A stretch of 64,000 bases of DNA from Picosynechococcus sp. PCC 7003 (GTDB lineage Bacteria; Cyanobacteriota; Cyanobacteriia; Cyanobacteriales; MRBY01), in contig NZ_CP016474.1 in assembly GCF_001693255.1 (NCBI RefSeq), positions 310,001-374,000 on the forward strand, read 5' to 3'. The notes below the pieces were generated by a model. The model had not been told where the DNA came from. It made no database searches and saw only the letters and a list, made by a program, of their open reading frames with translations. Position numbers and translations under genes: made by a program. Of the stretch, positions 52,068 through 63,666 are shown in pieces. How positions within the stretch are numbered: position 1 is the stretch's first letter; the number at the start of each line of letters is the position of its first letter.

Positions 52068-52985
52068 ATGATCATCAAAGAAAAAGATTCTATTAATGCA
52101 AACATAGAGCAATTGAAAACGATTATTAATTTACCTGACTTATCCGAAGCAAAAGTTTTGCAGGCAAAAACAGAGCTTAAAAAACTCACCTCTGGTAATC
52201 AAGGGGAAAAAGATTCTGCTTATTTTATTGATTTCTATTATAAAAATTCGCCGAACTGGGCAATTATTCACGATCTTAGAATTGAACATGGTGGTTTGGT
52301 AGCTCAGATTGATCACATTTTAATTAACAGATTTCTTGATTTTTATATCTTGGAAACCAAGCATTATGCCCATGGTATCAAAATCACAGAGCATGGCGAG
52401 TTTTTGGTGTCATATCAGAAAAGCTATAGAGCAATAGAGTCTCCCATTGAGCAAAATAAAAGACATATCAAAGTTTTGAAGAATCTTCTTCAGAGCGAAG
52501 AAATACTACCTAAAAGATTAGGCATACCGTTACAGCCTCATTTTCTTGCCTATGTTTTAGTTTCACCAAAGTCTCGCGTGATCCGCCCCAAGGCAAAAGA
52601 TTTCAAAACAGATGCTGTTATTAAATCAGACGAATTTTACAAGCAAACACGAGACAATCTAAATAATGAAAGTATATTGACAACCCTCGGTTCACTGACA
52701 AAAATGATTTCATCTGAATCATTGCAACAAATAGCTGAAAACCTAGTCAATTATCATCAGCCTGCTCAACTTGATTACTACAAAAAATTTTCGATTTCCA
52801 AAGAAGAAGATAATCGCCACCCCGTTGTAATAGAACAGCCAAAGAAAACAAAGTACTATTGCTATTGCTGTAAGCAGCCTATTTCCAAAAAAGTTGCAAT
52901 GTTTTGTTTCAATAATAAAATTCGCTTTGACGGTAAAGCATACTGTTTCGATTGCCAGAAACAATTCCCTTTAAAGTCGCCTTAA
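52068..52985 (+). CDS. NERD-domain nuclease with Cys-rich C-terminal domain
   Basis: A 305-aa protein. The NERD domain (residues about 40-160) has GNQGEKDSAY, then QIDHILI (D82) and ILETKHY (E96, K98), a PD-(D/E)XK nuclease pattern. The central part (from about 165) is helical; the C-terminus (about 265-300) has YCYCCKQP.. and AYCFDCQ, a likely zinc-binding motif. The ATG at 52068 is used, with upstream frame reading through the toxin gene. The DNA is much richer in AT than its surroundings, lacks HIP1, and overlaps the convergent rhomboid by 15 bp. Likely foreign, perhaps a defence nuclease. Confidence 0.8.
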   Translation: MIIKEKDSINANIEQLKTIINLPDLSEAKVLQAKTELKKLTSGNQGEKDSAYFIDFYYKNSPNWAIIHDLRIEHGGLVAQIDHILINRFLDFYILETKHYAHGIKITEHGEFLVSYQKSYRAIESPIEQNKRHIKVLKNLLQSEEILPKRLGIPLQPHFLAYVLVSPKSRVIRPKAKDFKTDAVIKSDEFYKQTRDNLNNESILTTLGSLTKMISSESLQQIAENLVNYHQPAQLDYYKKFSISKEEDNRHPVVIEQPKKTKYYCYCCKQPISKKVAMFCFNNKIRFDGKAYCFDCQKQFPLKSP

Positions 52986-54623
52986 CAAAAGCGTTAGGAC
53001 AATTCCCCAGGAGAGGCCCAGCAAATGGCTATAAAAACTGACATTAGGGGAACTGAGATCCACCGCAAATTGGATCACAATAATTAAGCAAATCAAGCGA
53101 AATTGCCTGCCTGCGGCTTCGAGGTGAAACCGTCGCCACCCCTGCCACAACACTACGGCGATCGCCCCGATCATGCCCATAATCGATCCAGAAGCCCCGA
53201 CCCATACTTGATAGCTATAGCGGATTTCATTGGTGAGATAGGCCAACCAAGCCGGAAACGTCTCATAGTCAAAGCCCTGGGCCAACAGCACCAATCCAAA
53301 CAAGGTGACCGTCGCCCCGAAACCACTGCCCAGATAAACGAGGAGGTAACGCGATCGCCCTAAGTGTTTTTCGGCAAAGGGACCTAATAGGGCCAAGGTC
53401 GCCATATTCATCAAGAGATGGGCTAGCCCCACGTGGATAAAATTCGCCGTAAACAAACGCCACCATTCCCCCCGCAAAACTTGGTTGGGAATGAAACCGC
53501 CGCCCTGGAGAATTGCTTCCGGATTTTCAGGACTGCTAACGGCGATCGCCCCCAGGAATACCAGACAATTGACGGCAACTAAAACAGAATTCACCGAAAG
53601 TTGCTTGTGTCCCGCAGGCTGTTGGCCCACGAGGGATTGATAAAGTTGCTCCTGGGTTTCCTGCTGTACCAGGCGGCTGAGGCGGGCCAAGTCAGGATAA
53701 GCGTCTGTGGAAAGGAGCGATTGGGCCGGTCGGGGGGGATGTTGGCGGCGCATTTGGACGGCATTACGGAAACGCTTATGGGAGTCCTCCTGGAGGGTCT
53801 GTAAAATAGCATTTCCTTGGGAGGTACTTCCGGCTCCATAGTGGGCGATCGCCAACCAAAACCCCTTAATCTCTTTGGCATAATCCCTGAGGGGACCTGT
53901 TAATAGCCGTTGCACCGTTTTGATTTCGCCACAAAAGGCCGCCGTAAATAACAACACCAGATGCCACTGACGGCGATCGTTTCCTCGCAACAGTTGCACT
54001 TTGGTCTCCGGTTTGAGCACAAGCCGCAAGAGTTCAGACAGTTGACCCGTTTCCCCTAGAGCACGGCAATAGTAAACCAAAAGCAAGGGTTCTTGGGGCG
54101 TTTGCGACATTCCCCGGAGCCAAGTCAGCAGCCCAGCCCAATCAAACCGCATCGCATAATCCATGGCGATCACCTGACGGGCCAAAAAACTGGGGTGATC
54201 TTGGTATTTTTCTAAAAGATTTAAACCTGGGGTGAGTTGGCCCCGTTGGCTCATGATCAAAGCGCGAATGATGTGTGGCTGTTCCCACCAACCATCAAAG
54301 GGATGGAGATATCGCAAATACAAAGCCCATTGGTAGGCACGCGGAAAATCTTGGCGGGACAAGAGACTCTGGATCTGCCGCAGCCCCAAGGATGGCACGA
54401 GGATCAACAGCAACCAAGCGATACCACCCCACCAAGCGGCCCAGGCCATCGAAATAAGATTCATCCCCCAGGTGAGGGCCAGAACAAACCCCGCCACCCA
54501 TAGCCACCCCAGAGGACGGGGTCGCGGCGATCGCCAAGTACGGAGCATCAAGACCCCACAGGAAAAAGAAACAGCGTAAAACCAAATCAGGGGCCACAAA
54601 GCAGATGCCATCACAGAAGCCAT
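52971..54623 (-). CDS. Rhomboid family intramembrane protease
   Basis: A 550-aa protein. The N-terminus has 3 or so membrane helices (1-90) and a TPR-like helical stretch (about 90-330). The C-terminal part is a six-helix rhomboid domain with GASGSIMG (catalytic S478) and YSHLLGLSWG (H533), and HxxMN (HLLMNMATLALLGPF). Both catalytic residues are present, so it is predicted active. Rhomboids cut transmembrane substrates; the large N-terminal helical domain may choose them. Convergent with the NERD gene. Confidence 0.88.
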   Translation of the reverse strand: MASVMASALWPLIWFYAVSFSCGVLMLRTWRSPRPRPLGWLWVAGFVLALTWGMNLISMAWAAWWGGIAWLLLILVPSLGLRQIQSLLSRQDFPRAYQWALYLRYLHPFDGWWEQPHIIRALIMSQRGQLTPGLNLLEKYQDHPSFLARQVIAMDYAMRFDWAGLLTWLRGMSQTPQEPLLLVYYCRALGETGQLSELLRLVLKPETKVQLLRGNDRRQWHLVLLFTAAFCGEIKTVQRLLTGPLRDYAKEIKGFWLAIAHYGAGSTSQGNAILQTLQEDSHKRFRNAVQMRRQHPPRPAQSLLSTDAYPDLARLSRLVQQETQEQLYQSLVGQQPAGHKQLSVNSVLVAVNCLVFLGAIAVSSPENPEAILQGGGFIPNQVLRGEWWRLFTANFIHVGLAHLLMNMATLALLGPFAEKHLGRSRYLLVYLGSGFGATVTLFGLVLLAQGFDYETFPAWLAYLTNEIRYSYQVWVGASGSIMGMIGAIAVVLWQGWRRFHLEAAGRQFRLICLIIVIQFAVDLSSPNVSFYSHLLGLSWGIVLTLLLRRL

Positions 54624-54695
54624 TAGGGGGGAGAAAACATTAATTGCTATCTTAAGTTGGGAATAAATCTTTTTCTTTCCCTTGAGAAATTACCC

Positions 54696-55628
54696 ATGAA
54701 AAAACGGCTCCTGTCTGCCCTCTGTCTGCTTTCCCTCAGTGTCTTTGGCTGTACTGCGCCATCGACTACGGATGTCACTAGCCCCACCGAAAATGAGACG
54801 CCGACAACGGCAGTGCAACCCTTGGTCACGGGGGCGATTCCCGACCAAGATCCTGAAAAATTGCAGCGACTCTATGGCCTATTGGCGGATTATCTCAGTG
54901 CTGAACTGGGAGTCCCCGTGGAATATAAACCCGTCACCGATTATCTTGCGGCAGTCACAGCCTTTAAGGTGGGTGATTTAGATTTAGTTTGGTTTGGTGG
55001 GTTAACGGGTGTCCAAGCGAGGTTGCAAGTCCCTGGTGCCGAGGCGATCGCCCAACGGGATATTGATGCCGAATTTCACTCGGTACTCATTGCCAATGTC
55101 AATAGCGGTCTAGGGGAATTAGCCAGTGATGCCGATTTAACCCAAGTAAAAGGCAAAACTCTCACTTTTGGTAGTGAATCCTCCACTTCTGGCCGCCTGA
55201 TGCCCCAATACTACCTAGAACAAGCCGGAGTTTCCCTCGAAGACTTTCAAGGGGAAGTGGGTTTTTCTGCCTCCCACGATGCCACCATTCAATTGGTCGA
55301 AGCTGGCACCTACGACCTGGGAATGCTCAACGAACAGGTGTGGAATAGTCGCGTCGAAGCCGGGGAAGTGGACACCAATAAAGTAAAAGTGATTTGGCGA
55401 TCGCCTGCTTACTACGATTACCACTGGGTTATTTCCCCCGACGTGGATGAGCGCTATGGGGAAGGCTTCCGGGATAAAGTCCAACAGGCTTTGCTCCAAC
55501 TCGATCCCAACAACCCTGAGCACAAAGAAATTCTTGATTTATTTGGGGCGACCCAGTTTATTCAGACCAGCAACGAAAACTACGCTGAAATCGAAGCCGT
55601 GGGCCGCCAGATTGGCAAGATTCAATAA
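54696..55628 (+). CDS. PhnD-like phosphate/phosphonate-binding lipoprotein
   Basis: A 310-aa secreted binding protein. The signal peptide ends in a lipobox (LSVFGC). The mature part (LYGLLADYLSAELGVPVEYKPVTDYLAAVTAFKVGDLDLVWFGG, TFGSESSTSGRLMPQYYL, VSPDVD-type) is the PhnD/PtxB/phosphite-phosphonate family. No ABC partners are adjacent. The ATG at 54696 is chosen over a TTG at 54657. It diverges from the rhomboid gene. Confidence 0.85.
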   Translation: MKKRLLSALCLLSLSVFGCTAPSTTDVTSPTENETPTTAVQPLVTGAIPDQDPEKLQRLYGLLADYLSAELGVPVEYKPVTDYLAAVTAFKVGDLDLVWFGGLTGVQARLQVPGAEAIAQRDIDAEFHSVLIANVNSGLGELASDADLTQVKGKTLTFGSESSTSGRLMPQYYLEQAGVSLEDFQGEVGFSASHDATIQLVEAGTYDLGMLNEQVWNSRVEAGEVDTNKVKVIWRSPAYYDYHWVISPDVDERYGEGFRDKVQQALLQLDPNNPEHKEILDLFGATQFIQTSNENYAEIEAVGRQIGKIQ

Positions 55629-55659
55629 ACGGAGATTTAGGCTAAGAAATCTCTTGATT

Positions 55660-55698
55660 GGCCCCCTAAATTTCCCTCAAACTGGGAGCCGGGGGGCC
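55660..55698. terminator. Hairpin between the phnD-like gene and gloA
   Basis: GGCCCCC (55660-55666) pairs with GGGGGCC (55692-55698), with an inner TCCC/GGGA pairing. It is located between convergent genes; no long T run is seen. Confidence 0.45.
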
Positions 55699-55711
55699 TT
55701 ATAAATCAGCT

Positions 55712-56107
55712 CTAAGCGGCTGCCTTTTTCATTTCGATCAGTTCAATCTTGTAGCCGTTGGGATCTTCGACAAAGGCAATTACCGTGGTGCCATGCTTCA
55801 TGGGGCCGGGTTCCCGGGAAATTTTACCGCCCAGCTCGCGGATTTTTTCGCAGGTGCCATAGATATCATCCACACCCAGGGCAATATGACCAAAGCCATT
55901 GCCGAGGTCATAGCTATCGGTGTCCCAGTTGTGGGTTAGCTCGATCACGGTATTGTCTTTTTCGTCGCCATAACCAACAAAGGCCAAGGTGAATTTGCCG
56001 CCGGGGTAATCTTTTTGGCGCAGGAGCTTCATCCCCAGCACATCACAATAAAATTTGAGGGATTCTTCTAAATTGCCGACCCGAATCATGGTGTGAAGCA
56101 TTTTCAT
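55712..56107 (-). CDS. gloA: Lactoylglutathione lyase (glyoxalase I)
   Basis: A 131-aa VOC metalloenzyme that detoxifies methylglyoxal by isomerising its glutathione hemithioacetal. It has the Ni/Zn-ligand set: H5 ([10 protein letters not shown]), E56-type in [11 protein letters not shown] in [10 protein letters not shown] and E in YKIELIEM. The order and length match bacterial GloA. Standalone gene. Confidence 0.95.
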   Translation of the reverse strand: MKMLHTMIRVGNLEESLKFYCDVLGMKLLRQKDYPGGKFTLAFVGYGDEKDNTVIELTHNWDTDSYDLGNGFGHIALGVDDIYGTCEKIRELGGKISREPGPMKHGTTVIAFVEDPNGYKIELIEMKKAAA

Positions 56108-56149
56108 AGGGGGTGTTTTTCTCCTTTGGTAACGAACTATCTCTAGTGT

Positions 56150-57328
56150 CTATTCTAAATTGAGTTCCCCTTGGAGCCAGTCTTGGGCGGTGCGGACGAG
56201 GGTGCCATCTTCTTCGAGGGCGACGATACTTACATCAAGGGGAACAGCCAGGGGACTGTCGTAGGGCAACACAAAGCCCAGATTTTCAGTATTCAGGTTA
56301 AAGTCGGCAACTCGCAAGGGTAAGTCAGGGTTTTGGCTCAGGTAATATTCCAGGGTTGGCCGATCAAAAATTACCCCGTCTACTTTGTTGGCCTCCATTA
56401 AGGCGATCGCCTCCTCTAAGCTGGGACGCTGCACAACTTTGGCGCGATATTCAGCCGCCCAAGCTTCCCCTGTCGTGCCTTGGACAACGGCCATGCGGGT
56501 TCCGCGTAAATCCCCAGGATCACGGATTGCATCCTCTGGCAATTTAGCGAGGGCGAGGGTAAAGGCCGAGGCTAATCCCCCAATCAAAGAAGAAACCGCA
56601 ACCAAAGAGATCAACATCCAAACTCCGGCGATAAATCGGCCCCAAGGGGTTTTGGGTGAGCGATCGCCATAGCCAACCGTGGTCAAAGTCACCAGGGCAA
56701 ACCACATCCCATTGCCCACACCATGCAGATAATGGTTAGGAAACTCCTCTGGGTTATGGCGTCTCTCCACGAGCCACATGCCATTGCCCACTAAAAATAA
56801 ACAAACCAGCAAAACCCCCACCGAAGAGAGAGCTGTGCGGGTGAAAAAAGGACGCACCCGTTCCCAAATGGGAGGCGACTCTTCGGGCAGCAAAACCCCT
56901 AGTCCTGAGACGAAGAAAGGCTGGGTAAAATCCACCGTTTCTAAACGCTCGGCGGTAATACTAAACGGCCCCACCAGGAGATCTAATTCCCCAGTGGCCA
57001 CGGCATCCAGGGCAGCCTGCGTCTCCGTTTGCAAAATCAACTCATATTCCCAGCCATTTACGAAGGCAATGGTTTCCCAGATATCCGGCACAATCCCTTG
57101 AAAGTCACCATTGACCGACTCCACTAAAAAAGGAGGAGTACCACCGATGCCAACCTGGAGAACCTCTGCGGCCTCATCGTCTGGCAAGTTATTGAGACTT
57201 TGGGCCAACCCAACTTGGATTTGTGCTTCGGCCAAGATGGATAAGCCAATTAAGCCGAGAATTTGCAGGCCCTTCTGCCTAAGTTTTTTGATCGAAGGAC
57301 AATCACTGACTTTTTTTACATTAACCAT
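56150..57328 (-). CDS. GluR0-like ionotropic glutamate receptor / potassium channel
   Basis: A 392-aa membrane protein. A signal-like N-terminus is followed by a binding-protein lobe (VGIGGTPPFLVESVNGDFQGIVPDIWE..), then two channel helices around a pore loop with TTVGYGD, the potassium filter, and the second lobe (from about 270). That layout, split ligand-binding domain with inserted K+ pore, is the prokaryotic GluR0 architecture known from Synechocystis. Ligand is probably an amino acid. The start at 57328 is an ATG. Confidence 0.88.
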   Translation of the reverse strand: MVNVKKVSDCPSIKKLRQKGLQILGLIGLSILAEAQIQVGLAQSLNNLPDDEAAEVLQVGIGGTPPFLVESVNGDFQGIVPDIWETIAFVNGWEYELILQTETQAALDAVATGELDLLVGPFSITAERLETVDFTQPFFVSGLGVLLPEESPPIWERVRPFFTRTALSSVGVLLVCLFLVGNGMWLVERRHNPEEFPNHYLHGVGNGMWFALVTLTTVGYGDRSPKTPWGRFIAGVWMLISLVAVSSLIGGLASAFTLALAKLPEDAIRDPGDLRGTRMAVVQGTTGEAWAAEYRAKVVQRPSLEEAIALMEANKVDGVIFDRPTLEYYLSQNPDLPLRVADFNLNTENLGFVLPYDSPLAVPLDVSIVALEEDGTLVRTAQDWLQGELNLE

Positions 57329-57336
57329 TCCTGAGA

Positions 57337-57549
57337 TTATTCAAATAACGACAGTGCCATTGTAGTCACTAGCAACATTTTATCAATGGGCCGATTTTTA
57401 GATAGAAATTCAGCACTTCGTAAAACAAATCCCTGTTTAAAATTCAATTCTTCTTTCGCCAACACACTCACGACCGCAGTTGCATATTCTGTAACGACGG
57501 CTTTTTCTTCTCCTGACTTGTTTACAATGAATTTAATGTTTCTTCCCAC
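57337..57549 (-). CDS. Hypothetical small protein (doubtful)
   Basis: A 70-aa open frame starting at a GTG, 8 bp upstream of the GluR0-like gene on the same strand. Composition is protein-like (VNKSGEEKAVVTEYATAVVSVLAKEE..), but there are no recognisable domains or a good ribosome-binding site. It could be a real leader ORF or chance. Confidence 0.3.
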   Translation of the reverse strand: MGRNIKFIVNKSGEEKAVVTEYATAVVSVLAKEELNFKQGFVLRSAEFLSKNRPIDKMLLVTTMALSLFE

Positions 57550-57877
57550 ACATGATTAAATGCTCAAGCTGGTTATTGAGATCACCAAAACTTGAGTAAT
57601 CTTAAGGCTTACAGATTTATTTTCTGGAGCCTTTTTTATATTCAAACATGATCAAATACCATCCTTGGCATAGTGATCTGCCGTATTTTTAGAGTGATAG
57701 ACGATGATCTTTTAGGATGCGAAATGCTGTGGATCAAAAAATAAGTGTTTGCGTTATTGTGTGATTTTCTTTAAAGGCAATTTAAAAAACAAAACAGTCA
57801 GTAAAGCCTTGAGCTAATTCTTTGAAAATTACCTAACTTGCAAATTCAGGATCTCTTTCCTGGTAAAAGATCAGCGT
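57550..57877. other. 328-bp AT-rich gap
   Basis: Between the pbpC stop codon and the small ORF/GluR0-like gene. No gene, clear terminator or repeat is seen; it probably holds the promoter of the GluR0-like gene. Confidence 0.5.
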
Positions 57878-60196
57878 TTAATTAACTGAAAATCCCCGTT
57901 TCGTGGTTTGGGGTGGGGCAACTTCTACGGAAAAGTTAACTTGATCTTGGCGATCGCCTTGGCGAATTTCTAAGGTCTGGGGGCCAGGGGTTAGGCGTAA
58001 CTTCGGGTTTTGGGGATCGGCGGGCTGCCACGGTTTGCCATTGAGCTGCCATTGCACAGGCTCTTGGTTCGTGGTTTGAAATTGGATCGTCAGTTGCCCG
58101 GGATTGTTGGGGTCGCTCAGGAGGCGATCGCCATCTTGGGGAAACAGAATTTTTAAGCCGCTTTGGGGCGTAGCGAGGGTCGTTTGGGTCGCCAACCAGC
58201 GGTCATATTCCGGGGGCAACACTAGACGAATTTCGCCATTAATTTCCTGGTAAAAATTATCTAAATCTGTTTCATACTTGCTTAAATCCCCCGGAAAAAA
58301 ATATTCCTGAACGATAACAGGACAAAGGCCCGTTGATTTTTTGCCAGACAGGGCACAAATAGGCCGTTTAACCATGGCTGCTGGTTCCGGGAATACTGAG
58401 GGTTCCCGCTGCTGGTGCAGGTACAACATGATATCTCGCCAGAGTGGTGCGGCTCCCGTCACCCCTGAAACTTGTTGCATGGGCGTGCCATCGAAGTTAC
58501 CAATCCAGGTGGCGACGGTATAGTTTTCGCTAAACCCCACCGCCCAGGTATCACGATAATTTGAAGATGTCCCTGTTTTAACTGCCGCTGGAAACGGTAA
58601 ATTCAATGCGGAATCGACCCCAAAGGCGATCGCCCTGGCCTGTTTATCACTCAACATCTGGGTAATGAGTTGCCAAGTTTGGGGATCACTGAGGGGCGTT
58701 GTGGCAGCTTCAGGGCGAGTGAAATGGCTGACTAAATCACTTTTTTCGCCGCCATTGGCCAGGGTACGGTAGGCATTGGCCAACTCCATCAGGGTCACTT
58801 CACCGCTACCCAGGGTGAGACCCAAGCCATAGTAGTCTGGGTCTTCGGTTAAATGCTGAAAACCTAATTGGTGCAAGCGCGTTAAAAATGTCTCAACACC
58901 CACTTGTTCTAAAACTCGCACCGCCGGAATATTGAGGGAATTGCCTAAAGCTAGGCGTACTCGCACCGGGCCTAAAAATTTTTCATCGTAGTCCGTAGGT
59001 TCATAGAGTTTGGCGTCGGGAATGGCATAGTAGGTGGGAATATCCGCCAAAATCGTATTGGGACGAATGGTTCGGGTCTCTAGGGCCAATTGGTACAGAA
59101 AGGGCTTGAGGGTGGAACCTGGTTGCCGGAGGGCTTGTACGCCATCATTTTCCCCTTGGGGCGTAAAGTAATCCGTAGACCCCACATAGGCTAAGATTTC
59201 GCCGGTTTGATTATCAATGGCGATCGCCGCCCCTTGGTGGACATTATTTTGGTCTAAATTTAAAACGGTCTGGCGCACCTGTGCCGCGACAAAATCCTGG
59301 AGATTTTTATCTAGGGTGGTACGAATCACGGGGTTTTGGCTGGTATCCAACTGCTCTGTTAGCCAAAAAACAAAATGGGGGGCGCTGAGAATTCCCTGAT
59401 GACGTGGTTGCAGGGTGATGGCTTCTTGGAAAACCCGATCCGCCTGTTCTGGAGAAAGTTCACCCTCAGCGACGAGGCGCGCCAGCACGTACTGTTGCCG
59501 TTGTTTGAGGTTGTCCCAATAATCGTAGGGGTTGAGATAAGTGGGACTGTTGGGAATGGCCGCAAGGAGGGTCGCCTGGGCCACATTGAGATCCGCCGCT
59601 GCTACACCAAAATAAATCTGGGCTGCCGCTTCAACACCGTAGATATTTCCCCCCATGGGTAAACGGTTAATGTAAGCCGTTAAAATTTCTTGGCGATTCA
59701 TGCCCGCCGCTAACCGCCAGGCGACCCAAATCTCCTGGAGTTTCGCGTTCAAAGTCCGGGGGCGATCGCCTAACATCCGGGCGAGCTGCATCGTAATCGT
59801 CGAAGCCCCGCTGACAATTTTTTGGTGCTTGATTGCTTGGTAGGTGGCCCTGGCGATCGCCTGGAGATCTAGGGGGCCATGGGCGTAAAAATCACCATCC
59901 TCCGCCGCAATAATCGCCTGCTGAAAATAGGGTGAAACTTCATCGAGGCTAACAACGGAGGTATTTTCTTGGTCGGCACTGAGCACTGTCCCCAAAAACA
60001 AACCATGGCGGTCATAAAAGCGGAAGGCCTGGTCGGTCTGGACAATATCTGCGGCTTGCACAGGCATCAGTAGAGGCGTTAAACGCACAGCCAAGGCGAT
60101 CGCCCCCAGGACACTGATAATTTTTAGGGGAAGGGACGATCGTTGCCAAATTTTTAGGAGCCAGTCACGCAGCAACACAAGTAGCTTGGGCCTCAT
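57878..60196 (-). CDS. pbpC: Penicillin-binding protein 1C (glycosyltransferase/transpeptidase)
   Basis: About 772 aa. A transmembrane anchor (about 20-45) is followed by a GT51 domain (AAEDGDFYAHGPLDLQAIARA with catalytic Glu; GASTITMQLARML), then a transpeptidase domain with SxxK (GSTLKPFLYQ), NSLNIPAVRVL and KTGTSSNYRD, and a PBP1C-type C-terminal beta domain (from about 675). It polymerises and crosslinks peptidoglycan. The ATG at 60196 is preferred; a GTG at 60322 would add 42 residues across a region shared with the divergent hupE start. Confidence 0.93.
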   Translation of the reverse strand: MRPKLLVLLRDWLLKIWQRSSLPLKIISVLGAIALAVRLTPLLMPVQAADIVQTDQAFRFYDRHGLFLGTVLSADQENTSVVSLDEVSPYFQQAIIAAEDGDFYAHGPLDLQAIARATYQAIKHQKIVSGASTITMQLARMLGDRPRTLNAKLQEIWVAWRLAAGMNRQEILTAYINRLPMGGNIYGVEAAAQIYFGVAAADLNVAQATLLAAIPNSPTYLNPYDYWDNLKQRQQYVLARLVAEGELSPEQADRVFQEAITLQPRHQGILSAPHFVFWLTEQLDTSQNPVIRTTLDKNLQDFVAAQVRQTVLNLDQNNVHQGAAIAIDNQTGEILAYVGSTDYFTPQGENDGVQALRQPGSTLKPFLYQLALETRTIRPNTILADIPTYYAIPDAKLYEPTDYDEKFLGPVRVRLALGNSLNIPAVRVLEQVGVETFLTRLHQLGFQHLTEDPDYYGLGLTLGSGEVTLMELANAYRTLANGGEKSDLVSHFTRPEAATTPLSDPQTWQLITQMLSDKQARAIAFGVDSALNLPFPAAVKTGTSSNYRDTWAVGFSENYTVATWIGNFDGTPMQQVSGVTGAAPLWRDIMLYLHQQREPSVFPEPAAMVKRPICALSGKKSTGLCPVIVQEYFFPGDLSKYETDLDNFYQEINGEIRLVLPPEYDRWLATQTTLATPQSGLKILFPQDGDRLLSDPNNPGQLTIQFQTTNQEPVQWQLNGKPWQPADPQNPKLRLTPGPQTLEIRQGDRQDQVNFSVEVAPPQTTKRGFSVN

Positions 60197-60353
60197 CTCT
60201 TTTCGTAGTTGTAGCCCTTTTCTGGGGCGATCGCCCAAAGGCTTAATATTTTGCAGGTTTACCGAATAAAGCGAATCTTTAAGACTCGTCACCAAAGCGA
60301 TATCATCCCTGGGATTGTTCACTAGAATTGGAATGTTTCAAAGGAGCGACACC

Positions 60354-60959
60354 ATGGGTCAGCGTCACATTCGGCACAGTTTGTTATTTCTCGGAGCAAT
60401 GCTTTGCGTTTCTCTACCATCGGCGGCGATCGCCCACGTCGGCGGCCACGAAACCGCTGGATTTTTGCATGGATTTCAACATCCCCTTGGGGGACTCGAT
60501 CACCTCGTGGCCATGTTAGCGGTGGGGATTTGGGCGGTTCAGGTCGAAGAAAAGCAAGGGCGTTTTTTACTCCCCCTGAGCTTTCTGGGTTTGATGTTGG
60601 TGGGTGGTTTACTCGGCATGGTCGGCATGAACGTACCAGGGATCGAGGTCGGGATTATTTTTTCCGATCTCCTGTTAGGTTGCTTTGTTTTCTTTGGCAC
60701 CCGTCTCCCCTTGCTGTGGAGTAGTCTCATTATTGGTGCGCTGGCTGTTTTCCATGGCTATGCCCACGGCGCAGAGATGCCCACCAATGCCCAGGGTCTT
60801 CAATATGCCCTCGGTTTCCTAGCAGGAACTGCGAGCTTACACCTTATCGGCATGGGAACGGCTTTGCTGGCCTTACGTCGCCAACAGATCCAATTTTTCC
60901 GCATTGCTGGGGTAATGATGGTGGTGGCTGGTTTGACAGTCTTTGCCCAGAGCATCTAA
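60354..60959 (+). CDS. hupE: HupE/UreJ family protein
   Basis: A 201-aa membrane protein. A signal peptide precedes AHVGGHETAGFLHGFQHPLGGLDHLVAM, the HupE/UreJ signature His-rich motif. Six or so membrane helices follow. Family members import nickel (or cobalt) for hydrogenase and urease. The ATG at 60354 has AAAGGAG at good spacing. It diverges from pbpC and is followed by a terminator. Confidence 0.9.
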   Translation: MGQRHIRHSLLFLGAMLCVSLPSAAIAHVGGHETAGFLHGFQHPLGGLDHLVAMLAVGIWAVQVEEKQGRFLLPLSFLGLMLVGGLLGMVGMNVPGIEVGIIFSDLLLGCFVFFGTRLPLLWSSLIIGALAVFHGYAHGAEMPTNAQGLQYALGFLAGTASLHLIGMGTALLALRRQQIQFFRIAGVMMVVAGLTVFAQSI

Positions 60960-60994
60960 GCGGCAATACTGCCAGGTTTGATATTAGCTCAAAG

Positions 60995-61025
60995 AACTCT
61001 CCAGGTTTTAGTGGGGAGTTTTTTT
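60995..61025 (+). terminator. Rho-independent terminator of hupE
   Basis: AACTCTCC, a 10-nt loop and GGGGAGTT followed by T7, 36 bp after the stop. Confidence 0.8.
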
Positions 61026-61046
61026 CATGGACTGATGATGGCCAAA

Positions 61047-61080
61047 GAAAAAACCGACTGGCGTCTTCACCAATCGGTTC
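61047..61080 (-). terminator. Rho-independent terminator of the EF-G gene
   Basis: On the minus strand AACCGATTGG and CCAGTCGGTT form a stem with an 8-nt loop, followed by T6. It is 47 bp after the stop codon. Confidence 0.8.
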
Positions 61081-61126
61081 TTTTGTTGTGATCTCACCGG
61101 GTGGGAAATCGTCACTTAACGGTTAG

Positions 61127-63211
<2,085 letters not shown>

Positions 63212-63666
63212 AGGTTTATGTTCGCTCGATAAAATTTAAGTACTACTATTTTTACTAGGGTGATCACTCGGTGCAATTAGACGTACAACTGAAAACGTCT
63301 CGGTCTTGTTTGAGCCAATCTAAAACCGATGTGGTTTATGGTGAGTCGTTAAGGGACTAATTTGTATTGTAAGTGTCACATGCTTAGTTCGTATAAGCTG
63401 CCGCTCCAGTCTTGGGAAAACTGAATATTTTGCTACAGCAAAGAATATTAAAATCCTTGCGGGGCACGATGGCAACATTACAGATTGTAAATTATCTTGC
63501 GGTCAACTTAAAAGGATCTTGGGGGGCGATCGCCGATGGATGAGGTAATAACCATGATCCAAATATTGAGCTGATGAGATTAGATCAGACTTGGCGATCG
63601 CCCGGGATTTTTTTCAGGTCACGTCCACGGCACAATGGAGAGTTGCACGGCGACGGAGAAAATAGC
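63212..63666. other. 455-bp divergent promoter region, EF-G2 and trmJ-like gene
   Basis: No gene is recognised. It contains a GACGT/ACGTC hairpin (63280-63299) and HIP1 sites at its far side, and must hold two promoters. Confidence 0.5.
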
